Shown: piece after piece, positions 24,721-36,049 of the stretch | Position numbering within the stretch: position 1 is the stretch's first letter | Layout: every line of letters begins with the position of its first letter | Source: Falsiroseomonas sp041690465 | Lineage (GTDB): Bacteria > Pseudomonadota > Alphaproteobacteria > Acetobacterales > Acetobacteraceae | Reading direction: 5' to 3' | Assembly: GCF_041690465.1 (NCBI RefSeq) | Contig: NZ_JAWLHG010000002.1 | Span: forward strand, 124,001 to 188,000 | DNA length: 64,000 nucleotides | Program-made: the position numbers and the translations under genes | Notes under the pieces: generated by a model | Told to the model about the DNA's origin: nothing | The model's database searches: none | The model's input: the letters and a program-made list of their open reading frames with translations, nothing else

Positions 24721-26439
24721 TTGTCGGCAGAGGGCGCGCGGCCGTGGCGGTCGCGGATCACCACGGACGGGCTGGACCGCACGCCGCATCGCGCCTTCCT
24801 GCGCGCCATGGGCCTCGACGACGAAGCCATCGCCAGGCCGATGGTCGGCGTGGTCTCCATGAAGGGCGAGACGACGCCCTGCAACATGAGCCATGGCTGG
24901 CAGGCCGAGGCGGCGAAGCAGGGCATCGCCGAAGCCGGCGGCACGCCCCGCGAGTTCACCACCATCTCCGCCTCCGACGGGCTCGGCATGGCGCATGAGG
25001 GCATGAAGTTCTCCCTCGTCTCGCGCGAGATCATCGCCGATTCGATCGAGGCCGTGGTGCACAACCACGCCCATGACGGCCTGGTCGGCTTCGGCGGCTG
25101 CGACAAGACGCTGCCCGGCGTGCTGATGGCCATGCTGCGCTGCGACGTCCCCTCCGTCTTCGTCTACGGCGGCAGCGCATTGCCGGGCCGCTGGCGCGGG
25201 AAGAGCGTCTCGGTGCTGGACGCCTATGAGGGCGTCGGCGCGGTCATGGCCGGCACCATGACGGAAGCCGAGCTGCGGGAGCTGGAGCTCGCCTGCAACC
25301 CCACCGTCGGCGCCTGCGCCGGCCAGTTCACCGCCAACACCATGGCGATGGTCGCCGAGGCCATCGGCATGGCGGTGCCCGGCTCCGCGATGATGCCGGC
25401 AGTGCATTCCCAGCGCGCCGCGCTCTGCCGCCGTGCCGGCGCGCTGGTGATGGCGATGATCGCCGGCAACGGCCCCACGCCGCGCCGGATCGTCACGCGC
25501 CAGGCGATCGAGAACGGTTGTGCCATTGTGGCGGCGACCGGCGGCTCCACCAACGCCGCGATGCATCTCTGCGCCATCGCCAACGAGGGCGGCATCCGCT
25601 TCACCATGGACGACGCCGCGGTGGTGATGGCGCGCACGCCACTGATCGGCAACCTCCGCCCCGGCGGCGCCTATCATGCTGCGGAGGTGCACGAGATCGG
25701 CGGCGCCGGCGTGGTGATCCGCGCGCTGATCGAGAGCGGCCATCTGCACGGCGACATCCTCGCCGTCACCGGCCGCACCCTGGCCGAGACCTACGCCGAT
25801 GCGCCGGCGCCCGATGGCGAGGTCATCCGCCCGGTCGCGCGTGCCATCCTGCCCACCGGCGGCGTGGTGGTGCTGAAGGGCAATCTCTGCCCGGATGGTG
25901 CGCTGCTGAAGGTCGCCGGCCTGAAGAACACACTCTTCGAAGGCACTGCCCGCGTCTTCGACAGCGAGGGCGAGGCCGTCGCCTGCGTCGCCGCGCGTGG
26001 CTACCGCGCAGGCGAGGTGCTGATCGTGCGCTACGAAGGCCCGGTCGGCGGGCCGGGCATGCAGGAGATGCTGGGCCTCACCGCGCTGATCTACGGCCAG
26101 GGCATGGGCGAGCAGGTGGCATTGCTCACCGATGGCCGCTTCTCCGGCGCCACGCGCGGCATGTGCATCGGCTATGCGGCGCCGGAGGCCGCGGTGGGCG
26201 GCCCGCTGGCGCTGGTGAAGAATGGCGACCGCATTCGCATTGACGGCAGCGCGGGCAGCATCGCGCTGCTGGTGGACGAGGCGGAACTCGCCGCCCGCCG
26301 CGCCGCCTGGACGCCGCGCCCCACGCCGCATGTCTCCGGCGCGCTGGCGAAATACGCGAAGCTGGTCGGCCAGGCGAACGAAGGCGCGGTGACGCATCAG
26401 GGCGGCGGCCGCTTCCCGGATGGGCGGCAGGCACGATGA
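24721..26439 (+). CDS. IlvD/Edd family dehydratase (dihydroxy-acid or sugar-acid dehydratase)
   Basis: A 572-aa Fe-S dehydratase. Both family signatures are intact: GCDKTLPG and, near the C-terminus, ALLTDGRFSGAT. The cluster/Mg-binding Cys segments (TTPCNMSHGWQ, FGGCDKTLPG, NPTVGACAGQF) are present. The start is placed at TTG 24721 because GGGAGGG (24708-24714) sits 6 bases upstream; GTG 24697 would add 8 residues without a ribosome site. IlvD acts in branched-chain amino-acid synthesis, but its place before a TRAP transporter and dehydrogenases points to a sugar-acid dehydratase. It overlaps the next gene by ATGA. Confidence 0.88.
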   Translation: MSAEGARPWRSRITTDGLDRTPHRAFLRAMGLDDEAIARPMVGVVSMKGETTPCNMSHGWQAEAAKQGIAEAGGTPREFTTISASDGLGMAHEGMKFSLVSREIIADSIEAVVHNHAHDGLVGFGGCDKTLPGVLMAMLRCDVPSVFVYGGSALPGRWRGKSVSVLDAYEGVGAVMAGTMTEAELRELELACNPTVGACAGQFTANTMAMVAEAIGMAVPGSAMMPAVHSQRAALCRRAGALVMAMIAGNGPTPRRIVTRQAIENGCAIVAATGGSTNAAMHLCAIANEGGIRFTMDDAAVVMARTPLIGNLRPGGAYHAAEVHEIGGAGVVIRALIESGHLHGDILAVTGRTLAETYADAPAPDGEVIRPVARAILPTGGVVVLKGNLCPDGALLKVAGLKNTLFEGTARVFDSEGEAVACVAARGYRAGEVLIVRYEGPVGGPGMQEMLGLTALIYGQGMGEQVALLTDGRFSGATRGMCIGYAAPEAAVGGPLALVKNGDRIRIDGSAGSIALLVDEAELAARRAAWTPRPTPHVSGALAKYAKLVGQANEGAVTHQGGGRFPDGRQAR

Positions 26440-27326
26440 GCGATCAACTCGCCTATGTCGGCATGGGCCTGATGGGCCTGCCGATGGCGAAGCGCCTGCT
26501 TGCGGCGGGGCATCGCGTGGCGGTGTGGAACCGCACTGCCGCGAAATGCGCGCCGGCGGTGGAGGCGGGCGCGACGCTTGCTGGCAGCGCGGCGGAGGCA
26601 GCGCGCGGCGCGGCCATCGTGTTCATGTGCCTGACCGACACGAAGGCGGTGGAATCGGCGGTGTTCGGCAAGGACGGCATCGCCGAGGGAATCGCGCGCG
26701 ACGCCGTGCTGGTGGATTTCTCCTCCATGGCGCCGGAGGCGACGCGCGACTTCGCCGCGCGATTGCTCGCCGAGCGCGGCGCGCATTGGCTCGATGCGCC
26801 GGTCTCCGGCGGCGTGCCGGGCGCGGAGGCGGGCACGCTCGCGGTGATGGCCGGCGGCGATGCCGCGGCCTTCGCGCGCGCCGAGCCCTATGTGCGCGCC
26901 ATGGCGCAGCGCTTCACGCTGATGGGGCCTTCCGGCGCAGGGCAGACGACGAAGCTTTGCAACCAGGTGATCGTCGGCAGCCTGATGTGCGTGCTGGCGG
27001 AAGCGACGCGGCTCGCCACCAATGCCGGCATCGAGGCTGCGCGACTGCCGGAAGCGCTTGCCGGCGGCTGGGCGGATTCCAAGCCGATGCAGATCTGCGT
27101 GCCGCGCATGGTCAGCGGCACCTACGACCCGCCGCTCGGCCACGCCTATACCATGCTGAAGGACCTCGACACGGCGCGGCTGCTGGCCATGCAGAAGGGC
27201 AGCCCGCTGCCCATGGCCTCGCTGGCCGCCGAGACCTTTCGCATGTTGATCGCGCGCGAAGGCGAGGAGGCCGACGCGTTGCGCATCTTCACGCTGACCG
27301 AACCGCAGGGGAGAGAACAACCATGA
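26436..27326 (+). CDS. 3-hydroxyisobutyrate dehydrogenase-like NAD(P)-dependent oxidoreductase
   Basis: A 296-aa beta-hydroxyacid dehydrogenase: YVGMGLMGLPMAKRLLAAGH Rossmann motif, the substrate-binding WLDAPVSGGVPGAEAGTLAVMAGG, and catalytic Lys in GAGQTTKLCNQVIVG. Members include tartronate semialdehyde reductase (GarR) and 3-hydroxyisobutyrate dehydrogenase. Together with the Hyi-like isomerase upstream, tartronate-semialdehyde-type chemistry is a reasonable guess. The start overlaps the dehydratase stop (ATGA) and its stop overlaps the dctP start (ATGA), so all three are likely coupled. Confidence 0.88.
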   Translation: MSDQLAYVGMGLMGLPMAKRLLAAGHRVAVWNRTAAKCAPAVEAGATLAGSAAEAARGAAIVFMCLTDTKAVESAVFGKDGIAEGIARDAVLVDFSSMAPEATRDFAARLLAERGAHWLDAPVSGGVPGAEAGTLAVMAGGDAAAFARAEPYVRAMAQRFTLMGPSGAGQTTKLCNQVIVGSLMCVLAEATRLATNAGIEAARLPEALAGGWADSKPMQICVPRMVSGTYDPPLGHAYTMLKDLDTARLLAMQKGSPLPMASLAAETFRMLIAREGEEADALRIFTLTEPQGREQP

Positions 27327-28375
27327 CCACCCGCCGCATGCTGATGGCCGGCACCGCCGCCGTGCTGGCGCTGCCCGCCCTCACCGGCCGCGCACAGGCG
27401 CAGACCAAGACGCTGCGCATCGGCAACTGGCTGCCCGGCCACCACCTGATCCCGCGCGGCATCATCGAGCCCTGGGCGCGCGCAATCGAGGCGGAAACTG
27501 GCGGCTCGCTGAAGTTCGAGATCATGTCCAGCGCGCTCGGCCCGCCGCCGCAGACCTTCGACCTGCTGCTCGATGGCGCCTTCGATGTCGGCTATGGCGT
27601 CTCGGGCCACAATCCCGGCCGCTTCACCATGACGCAGGTGATGGACCTGCCCTTCATGTCGCCCGACCCCTGGGCCGGCGCCGCGGCCGCCTGGCTCACC
27701 TACCAGCGCTACGGCTCGCGCTACAACGAGCATCGCGGCGCGCATGTCGCCGGCCTGTTCGTGCACTCCGTGCCCGCGCTGCACTGGCGCGGCGAGCCGA
27801 TCACGAAGCTGGAGGACATGCAGGGCCGCCGCGTGCGCGTCGGCGGCAACGTCACGGGCCGCATCGTCACCGCGCTCGGCGGCACGCCGGTGCAGCTGCC
27901 GCCGACCGAGGCGCAGCAGGCGATGGCGCGCGGCGTGGCGGACGGCATCACCTTCCCGATCGAATCCATCGCCTTCTTCAACATCACGCCGGTGATCCGC
28001 TCCACCACGCTGATCCCGGGCGGCCTCTACACCGACACCTTCTGGGTCGCCTTCAACGAGCGGTCCTGGCAGGGGCTGACGGATGCGCAGCGCGCGGCGG
28101 TGGACAAGCATTCCGGCCTCGGCATCGCGCTGCAGTCCGGCTGGGCCTGGACCATGGGCGACCGCGTCGGCCAGCAGGGGCTGGAGGCGCGCAACGTGCG
28201 CTTCAACACCCTGCCCGAGGCGGAAGTGGCCAAGGCCAAGGACCTGCTCAAGGTGCTGGAGACCGAATGGCTGGCCGAGGCGCAGCGCAAGAACCTGCCC
28301 GGCCAGGAAATCCTCGACTACGCCCGCACCATGGCGCGGCTCTACACGGCGGAGCGGCGGGTGAACGTGCGGTGA
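27323..28375 (+). CDS. dctP: TRAP transporter substrate-binding protein (DctP-type)
   Basis: A 350-aa periplasmic receptor with an RR-type signal (MTTRRMLMAGTAAVLALPALTGRAQAQ). DctP features follow: LRIGNWLPGHHLIPRGIIEPWARAIEAETGG, the hinge KLEDMQGRRVRVGGNVTGRIVTALGGTPVQLPPTE, and QQAMARGVADGITFPIESIAFF. The Arg of VRVGG is the usual carboxylate-clamp position, consistent with an acid ligand. It is the middle gene of the catabolic operon and is coupled to its neighbours by ATGA and GTGA overlaps. Confidence 0.9.
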   Translation: MTTRRMLMAGTAAVLALPALTGRAQAQTKTLRIGNWLPGHHLIPRGIIEPWARAIEAETGGSLKFEIMSSALGPPPQTFDLLLDGAFDVGYGVSGHNPGRFTMTQVMDLPFMSPDPWAGAAAAWLTYQRYGSRYNEHRGAHVAGLFVHSVPALHWRGEPITKLEDMQGRRVRVGGNVTGRIVTALGGTPVQLPPTEAQQAMARGVADGITFPIESIAFFNITPVIRSTTLIPGGLYTDTFWVAFNERSWQGLTDAQRAAVDKHSGLGIALQSGWAWTMGDRVGQQGLEARNVRFNTLPEAEVAKAKDLLKVLETEWLAEAQRKNLPGQEILDYARTMARLYTAERRVNVR

Positions 28376-28860
28376 GCTGGGCGGACCGCCTCTTCGCGGT
28401 GCTCGGCATCGTCGCCGGCGTGCTGGCGGCGGCGATGATGCTGGTCACCACGGTGGATGTCGGCGGCCGCACCTTTCTCAACCGGCCCCTGCACGGCGCC
28501 TTCGAGGCGACCGAGGTGATGATGGGGCTGATGGTCTTCCTCGCGCTGCCGCTGGCGACGCGGCGCCGCGAGCACATCACGGTGACGATGTTCGACCACC
28601 TCCTGCCGGAGTGGCTGAAGCGCGGCGCCGCGCTGCTGTTCGGCCTGGTCTGCGCCGGCCTCTGCGGGCTGCTGGCCTGGCGCGTCGGCCTCTATGGCGA
28701 GCGGCTGCTGAATGTCGGCGAGGTGACGCTGGAATTGCGCATACCGCGCGGCGGCATCGCCACCGCCATGTCCTGGCTGCTCTGGGTGGCGGCGCTCGCC
28801 TTCCTGCTGGACGGCATCGCCGCGCTGCGCGGCCGCGGCGCGGCGGCGCTGGGGGGCTGA
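28372..28860 (+). CDS. dctQ: TRAP transporter small permease (DctQ-type)
   Basis: A 162-aa membrane protein with four hydrophobic helices (for example LFAVLGIVAGVLAAAMMLVTTVDVGGRTF and AAALLFGLVCAGLCGLLAW). The DVGGRTFLNRPLHGAFEATEVMMGLMVFLALPLATRRREHITV block is the DctQ signature. GTG start at 28372 (VSWADRLFA) overlaps the dctP stop as GTGA; longer frames run into dctP coding sequence. It pairs with DctM. Confidence 0.88.
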   Translation: MSWADRLFAVLGIVAGVLAAAMMLVTTVDVGGRTFLNRPLHGAFEATEVMMGLMVFLALPLATRRREHITVTMFDHLLPEWLKRGAALLFGLVCAGLCGLLAWRVGLYGERLLNVGEVTLELRIPRGGIATAMSWLLWVAALAFLLDGIAALRGRGAAALGG

Positions 28861-30164
28861 TGGGCGTCTGGGAAAGCGCGGGGCTCGGCTTCGCGGCGCT
28901 GTTCGGGCTGATGATGCTCGGCCTGCCGATCGCCTTCGCGATGCTGGCGGTCGGCACCGCGGGCCTGTGGCTGACCGTGGGCGAGCGCGCCACCTTCGGC
29001 ATCATCGGCCAGATCCCCTTCACCGCGACCATGTCCTACGAGCTCTCCGTCGTGCCGATGTTCCTGCTGATGGGCGCGCTGGTGACGCGGGCGGGCATGT
29101 CGGAAGATCTCTACCGGCTCTGCCACGGCTTCCTCGGCCATCGGCGCGGCGGGCTGGCGATGGCCACCGTCGCGGCCTGCGGCGGCTTCGCGGCGGTCTC
29201 CGGCTCTTCCATCGCCACGGCGGCGACGATGGCGAAGGTGGCGATGCCGGAGATGCGGCGCTACCGCTACGCGGACGGGCTGGCGGCGGCCTCCATCGCG
29301 GCGGGCGGCACGCTCGGCATCCTCATCCCGCCTTCCGTCATCATGGTGCTGTACGGCATCGCCACCGGCACCGATATCGGCCGGCTGTTCATCGCCGGCA
29401 TCGCACCGGGCATCGTGGCGATCCTGTTCTACCTGCTCGCCGTCGGCTGGGTGGTGCGGCGCAATCCGGCCGCCGGTCCGGCGGCGGAGGCAGTGCCCAT
29501 GGGCCAGCGCTTTGCGCGGCTGCTGACCATCGGGCCGGTGCTGGCGCTGTTCGTGCTGATCATCGGCGGCATCTATGCCGGCATCTTCACGCCGACCGAA
29601 GCCGCCGGCGTGGGCGCGGCGGGCGCGCTGCTCTTCGCGCTGTGGCGGCGCAGCCTGACGCCGCGCCTGTTCCTCTCCTGCCTGCTGGAGACGGTGCGCA
29701 CCACGGCGACGCTGTTCGTCGTGCTGATCGGCGCGCTGGTGTTCTCCAACTTCATGAACCTGATCGGCCTGCCGCGCGCGCTGGAGGAGCTGGTAACCGG
29801 TGCGGGCCTCCCGCCGCTGGCGGTGATCCTGCTGATCTTCGCGGTGTATCTGGTGCTCGGCTGCTTCATGGAGAGCCTGTCCATGATCCTGCTGACGGTG
29901 CCGGTGCTGTTCCCGGTGGTCAGCGCGCTGGGCTTCGATCCCGTGTGGTTCGGCGTCTTCGTGGTGATGGCGACGGAGCTCAGCCTGATCACGCCGCCGC
30001 TCGGCCTGAACCTCTTCGTGATCCAGGGCGTGATCCGCGACGTGCGGCTCTCCACGATCTATCGCGGCATCATCCCTTTCGTGGTCGCCGACATCGCGCG
30101 GGTCATCCTCATCATCGCGCTGCCCGGGCTGGTGCTGTTCCTGCCCAACCTGATGGGGGGCTGA
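28860..30164 (+). CDS. dctM: TRAP transporter large permease (DctM-type)
   Basis: A 434-aa membrane protein with about 12 helices. Typical segments are MLGLPIAFAMLAVGTAGLWL, FLLMGALVTRAGMSEDLYRL, GGFAAVSGSSIATAATMAKVAMPEM, GGTLGILIPPSVIMVLYGIATGTDIGRLFIAGI and PTEAAGVGAAGALLFAL, and the C-terminal FVVMATELSLITPPLGLNLFVIQ. Together these identify the Na+-coupled transport subunit. ATG 28860 shares its A with the dctQ stop (TGATG). Confidence 0.93.
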   Translation: MGVWESAGLGFAALFGLMMLGLPIAFAMLAVGTAGLWLTVGERATFGIIGQIPFTATMSYELSVVPMFLLMGALVTRAGMSEDLYRLCHGFLGHRRGGLAMATVAACGGFAAVSGSSIATAATMAKVAMPEMRRYRYADGLAAASIAAGGTLGILIPPSVIMVLYGIATGTDIGRLFIAGIAPGIVAILFYLLAVGWVVRRNPAAGPAAEAVPMGQRFARLLTIGPVLALFVLIIGGIYAGIFTPTEAAGVGAAGALLFALWRRSLTPRLFLSCLLETVRTTATLFVVLIGALVFSNFMNLIGLPRALEELVTGAGLPPLAVILLIFAVYLVLGCFMESLSMILLTVPVLFPVVSALGFDPVWFGVFVVMATELSLITPPLGLNLFVIQGVIRDVRLSTIYRGIIPFVVADIARVILIIALPGLVLFLPNLMGG

Positions 30165-30902
30165 ATGCCGCGCCGCGCGCTGGTCACCGCCGCCGCGTCG
30201 GGCATCGGTCTTGCCATCGTGCGGGCGCTGCGCGCGGCCGGCTGGCAGGTGGTGCTGTCCGACCTGGCGGCGAGCGAGGGCGCTGCGCGCGCGGCGGAAC
30301 TCGATGCCGAATGGGTCGCCTGCGACCTGCGCGATGCCACGCAGATCGAGGCGCTGGCCGTGGCGGCGGGCGACGTCTTCCTGCTCGTCAACAATGGCGG
30401 CATCGCCGGCCCGACGCTGCCGGTCGCCGCCATGCCGCCCGAGGCGTGGGAAGAGGTGCTGGCGGTGAACCTGACGGCGCCCTTCCTGCTCAGCCGCGCC
30501 GTGGTGCCGCGCATGCAGGCGGCGGGCGGTGGCGTGATCGTCAACATGGCCTCGGTCGCTGCGCGCATCGGCCATGCGGAGCGCAGCCCCTATGTCGCCT
30601 CGAAATGGGGCCTGCTCGGCCTGACGGCGACGCTGGCGCGCGAGGTCGGCGCGCAGGGCATCCGGGTGAACGCGATCCTGCCGGGGTCCGTGCGCGGCGC
30701 GCGCATCGAGGCGGTGCTCGCCGCCTATGCCGCGGCGAACGACCTCACGCCCGAGGCGGCAGAGGCGCGCTACCTCGCGCGCCAGGCGACCGGCCGCTTC
30801 GTGGAGCCGGAGGAGATCGCAGCGCTGGTATTGTTCCTCGCCTCCGACGCGGCGCGCTCCATCACCGGGCAGTTCCTCGGCGTGGATGGCGGCTTCCAGT
30901 AG
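30165..30902 (+). CDS. Short-chain dehydrogenase/reductase (SDR)
   Basis: A 245-aa classical SDR. The cofactor motif VTAAASGIGLAIVRAL, the NNGGIAGP strand, and the catalytic set (Ser in VNMASVAARIG, YVASKWG Tyr/Lys) are complete; PGSVRG and FLGVDGGFQ close the fold. The acidic residue after the second beta strand (LSDLAASEG) suggests NAD preference. It starts directly after the dctM stop (TGAATG) as the last gene of the sugar-acid/TRAP operon, so it probably oxidises the imported hydroxy-acid. Confidence 0.88.
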   Translation: MPRRALVTAAASGIGLAIVRALRAAGWQVVLSDLAASEGAARAAELDAEWVACDLRDATQIEALAVAAGDVFLLVNNGGIAGPTLPVAAMPPEAWEEVLAVNLTAPFLLSRAVVPRMQAAGGGVIVNMASVAARIGHAERSPYVASKWGLLGLTATLAREVGAQGIRVNAILPGSVRGARIEAVLAAYAAANDLTPEAAEARYLARQATGRFVEPEEIAALVLFLASDAARSITGQFLGVDGGFQ

Positions 30903-31170
30903 CGGCGGCCGTGGTCACAACCGCGTGTACGCGCGGCGTGCTGCGGCATGACGTCGGGATGACATGCCGCGCAAAGCGCCCGCGTTTCATCGCTTTCGCG
31001 GGAGCAACCATCGGCTAACGCGGAGCGCAGCATGGCGGCCGGAGTGCACGCGTGGAAGTTGCGGCGGTGGACACCGGCACGCGCTTTTGAATAGGCTCCG
31101 CCGGACGACGGCAAGCCGGCGCCGCAGCCTCCGGCGGGCGGCCGGGACGCCGCAGGGCTGGGGAGTGGCC
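30903..31170. other. Intergenic region before the sigma-54 activator
   Basis: A 268-bp gap with no supported gene. It holds a small CGCG-TGTA-CGCG inverted repeat just after the SDR stop (about 30923-30934), an imperfect GGCACG...TTTTG element (about 31074-31090) that lacks the sigma-54 -12 GC, and a GGGGAG ribosome site for the activator. A shift from catabolic operon to injection-system locus happens here. Confidence 0.45.
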
Positions 31171-32520
<1,350 letters not shown>

Positions 32521-32571
32521 CACCGGCCGGCGCGATGCAGCCAAGCGGCTGATTCCACGGCATTCCTGCAT

Positions 32572-32588
32572 CTGGCACGGCATGTGCT
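32572..32588 (+). promoter_or_regulatory. Sigma-54 promoter for the contractile injection operon
   Basis: CTGGCACGGCATGTGCT matches the sigma-54 consensus TGGCACG-N4-TTGCW except for one base before the -12 GC. The essential GG (32574-32575) and GC (32586-32587) are correctly 12 bp apart. It sits 30 bp before the first gene's ATG (32618) and directly after a gene for a sigma-54 activator. This is the best promoter in the window. Confidence 0.82.
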
Positions 32589-32617
32589 GAACCCTCCCGC
32601 GACAGGGAGCAGGCGGC

Positions 32618-32878
32618 ATGGCGTCAGGATCCGGCGGCGAGGGCGACGCAGAGGGCGAGATGCCCGCGCCGCGCTATGCCAACGACCTCGCCGTCGAGGT
32701 CACGCTCTCGACCTGCGAGCTGCGCTTCGGCCAGCTTTCGGCGAGCGGCGGCGCGCCGGTGGTGCACAGCCGCATCACCACCAGCCCGGTGCACCTGGCC
32801 ACCTTCGGCCGCGTCATCCAGGCCACCATCGCGCGCTACGAGGCGCGCTTCGGACAGATTCCCGATGGCGGGGGCTGA
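32618..32878 (+). CDS. DUF3467-like small protein, first gene of the injection operon
   Basis: An 86-aa soluble protein. RYANDLAVEVTLSTCELRFGQL followed by VVHSRITTSPVHLATFGRVIQATIARYEARFGQI fits the DUF3467 pattern (a beta pair, then Arg-Ile, Ser-Pro-x-His and a YExxFG helix). Members are found in many genomes without assigned function. As leader gene of a structural operon it might be a chaperone or assembly factor. The start is 30 bp after the sigma-54 -12 element. Confidence 0.65.
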   Translation: MASGSGGEGDAEGEMPAPRYANDLAVEVTLSTCELRFGQLSASGGAPVVHSRITTSPVHLATFGRVIQATIARYEARFGQIPDGGG

Positions 32879-32880
32879 GC

Positions 32881-33483
32881 ATGGCCGGGCTCGGCGCCAT
32901 CAACCAGGTGGGCGAGAGCCTCGTCGCGCTGCTGCGCGCGCGGCGCGACCTGCTGGGTGCGGAGGGGCGGCTCGGCCCGGTGCCGCCGGCGGTGGAGATC
33001 GCGCATGTCTCCCTGGCGCGGCTGGCTTCCGCAGCGACGCCGACCGCGGGGCTGACGCTCACGCCGTACCGCGTCGCGTTGTCGGAGCACCAGACGCCGC
33101 GCGCCGCGACCTCGCCCGCGATGCTGGCGCTGGAGCTGCATTACCTGCTCGCCGCCTGGTCGCCGACCGGCGCGGACGAGCAGGCACTGCTCGGCTGGGC
33201 GATGCTGGAGCTTGCCGGCCATCCGGTGCTGGACCGTTCGCTGCTGCTCGGCACCGGGGTGTGGGAACGCGACGAGACGGTGCAGGTGGTGCTCGACCGC
33301 CAGAGCGAGGATGCGCTGTTCCGCGTGTGGGATTCGCTGCAGCAGAAGCTGCGGCTCAGCATCACCTTCCGCGCCCGCGTCATCCGCATCGGGCTGGAGC
33401 CCGGGCAGGATGCGCTGCCGGTGGTCGCCACGCGCTTCGGCCATGCCGATGCCGATCCGCTGGCCGAAAGGGGCGGCGGATGA
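32881..33483 (+). CDS. DUF4255 family protein (Pvc16/Afp16-like tail terminator)
   Basis: A 200-aa protein resembling the DUF4255 N-terminal domain found in contractile injection systems, where it caps the tube and sheath. Typical traits are an N-terminal helix (INQVGESLVALLRARRDLL), a beta strand block ending LTLTPYRVALSEHQTP, and LALELHYLLAAWSPTGADEQALLGWAMLELAGHPVLDR with conserved hydrophobics. RLSITFRARVIRIG closes the fold. It lies 2 bp after the first gene and overlaps the next by ATGA. Confidence 0.82.
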   Translation: MAGLGAINQVGESLVALLRARRDLLGAEGRLGPVPPAVEIAHVSLARLASAATPTAGLTLTPYRVALSEHQTPRAATSPAMLALELHYLLAAWSPTGADEQALLGWAMLELAGHPVLDRSLLLGTGVWERDETVQVVLDRQSEDALFRVWDSLQQKLRLSITFRARVIRIGLEPGQDALPVVATRFGHADADPLAERGGG

Positions 33484-34280
33484 GCGGCCTGCGCTGGGAA
33501 TACCAGGACCGCCGCGCGCTCGCCGCGCTGGTCTTCGTGGATGCGCTCGGCGCGCGCGTGCAGGCGCCGGTGGAGGTGTCTGCGCCGGGACTGCGATTGC
33601 TGCGCAAGCGGCCGGGCGAGCTGGTGGTGATGGGTGCGACGGGCCTCGAGGCGCATGACGTGTTCGAGGCGCCGCCCGGTGCGCCTTCCGTCGGTGCGGT
33701 GGCGGTGCCGCTCGACATCCGGCCGGCTGCGCGTGGCCTCGGTGCGCGGCGATTCCTGCTGCGCCTGCCGCGCGATCCGGCGATCTCCGATCCGCTGCCG
33801 GCGGACAGCCTGTTCCGGCCGGTGGAAATCCCCCTGCTGCCCGCGCCGGGCGCGACGCCGACCGGGCTTGTCGCGGCGGTGTCCGTCACGCTGCGTCACG
33901 GGCTGGATGGGCGGCGGATCGAGGGCGCGCTGATCCGCTGCGCGCCGGACGGCGGCCGCCCCATCGCGCGTGCGCTGACCGATGCGGCCGGCGAGGCGAT
34001 GCTGCTGATCCCCGGCGTGCCGGTCTCGGTGCCGGGGCCGGCGGCGACGGTTCTGCCGGATCTCGGCGCGACGCTCTCGGCCATCGTGGACCCTGCGCTG
34101 GTGCGCTTCCACCGCGAGGAGGAGCTGGACGTTGCGCGCGATACGGCGCGCCGCCGCCGCGACGGCTTCCTCGACCCCGACGATATCGAGGCGCGGCTCG
34201 CCGGCGCCGCGACGCCCGCCACGCCCTTGCGCATCGCCGCCGGCCGGCTGCGCAAGGCAAGCCTGAGCTGGACCCCATGA
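33480..34280 (+). CDS. Injection-system operon protein of unknown function (266 aa)
   Basis: Overlaps the terminator-like gene by 4 bp. The protein is beta-rich: LALVFVDALGARVQAPVEVSAPGLRLLRKRPGELVVM resembles a small beta-sandwich, and a later RIEGALIRCAPDGGRPIARALTDAAGEAMLLIPGVP looks like a carboxypeptidase-regulatory-like or Ig-like domain. A charged helical tail (VARDTARRRRDGFLDPDDIEARL) follows. Its position between terminator and sheath genes suggests a structural or cap-associated role. No family name can be supported. Confidence 0.6.
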   Translation: MSGLRWEYQDRRALAALVFVDALGARVQAPVEVSAPGLRLLRKRPGELVVMGATGLEAHDVFEAPPGAPSVGAVAVPLDIRPAARGLGARRFLLRLPRDPAISDPLPADSLFRPVEIPLLPAPGATPTGLVAAVSVTLRHGLDGRRIEGALIRCAPDGGRPIARALTDAAGEAMLLIPGVPVSVPGPAATVLPDLGATLSAIVDPALVRFHREEELDVARDTARRRRDGFLDPDDIEARLAGAATPATPLRIAAGRLRKASLSWTP

Positions 34281-34311
34281 ACCGCCCCGTCATCCCCGCA
34301 GGAGGCCCCTG

Positions 34312-36033
<1,722 letters not shown>

Positions 36034-36049
36034 GCGCAGGAGACAGCAG

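Noticed and set aside
24721..26439. Calling this gene ilvD for branched-chain amino-acid synthesis
   Set aside because: Neighbouring TRAP transporter, isomerase and dehydrogenases suggest sugar-acid use, and IlvD and Edd-type enzymes are not distinguishable here by eye.
31074..31090. Second sigma-54 promoter in front of the activator gene
   Set aside because: The GGCACG part is present, but the -12 position reads TG rather than GC, so the essential element is missing.
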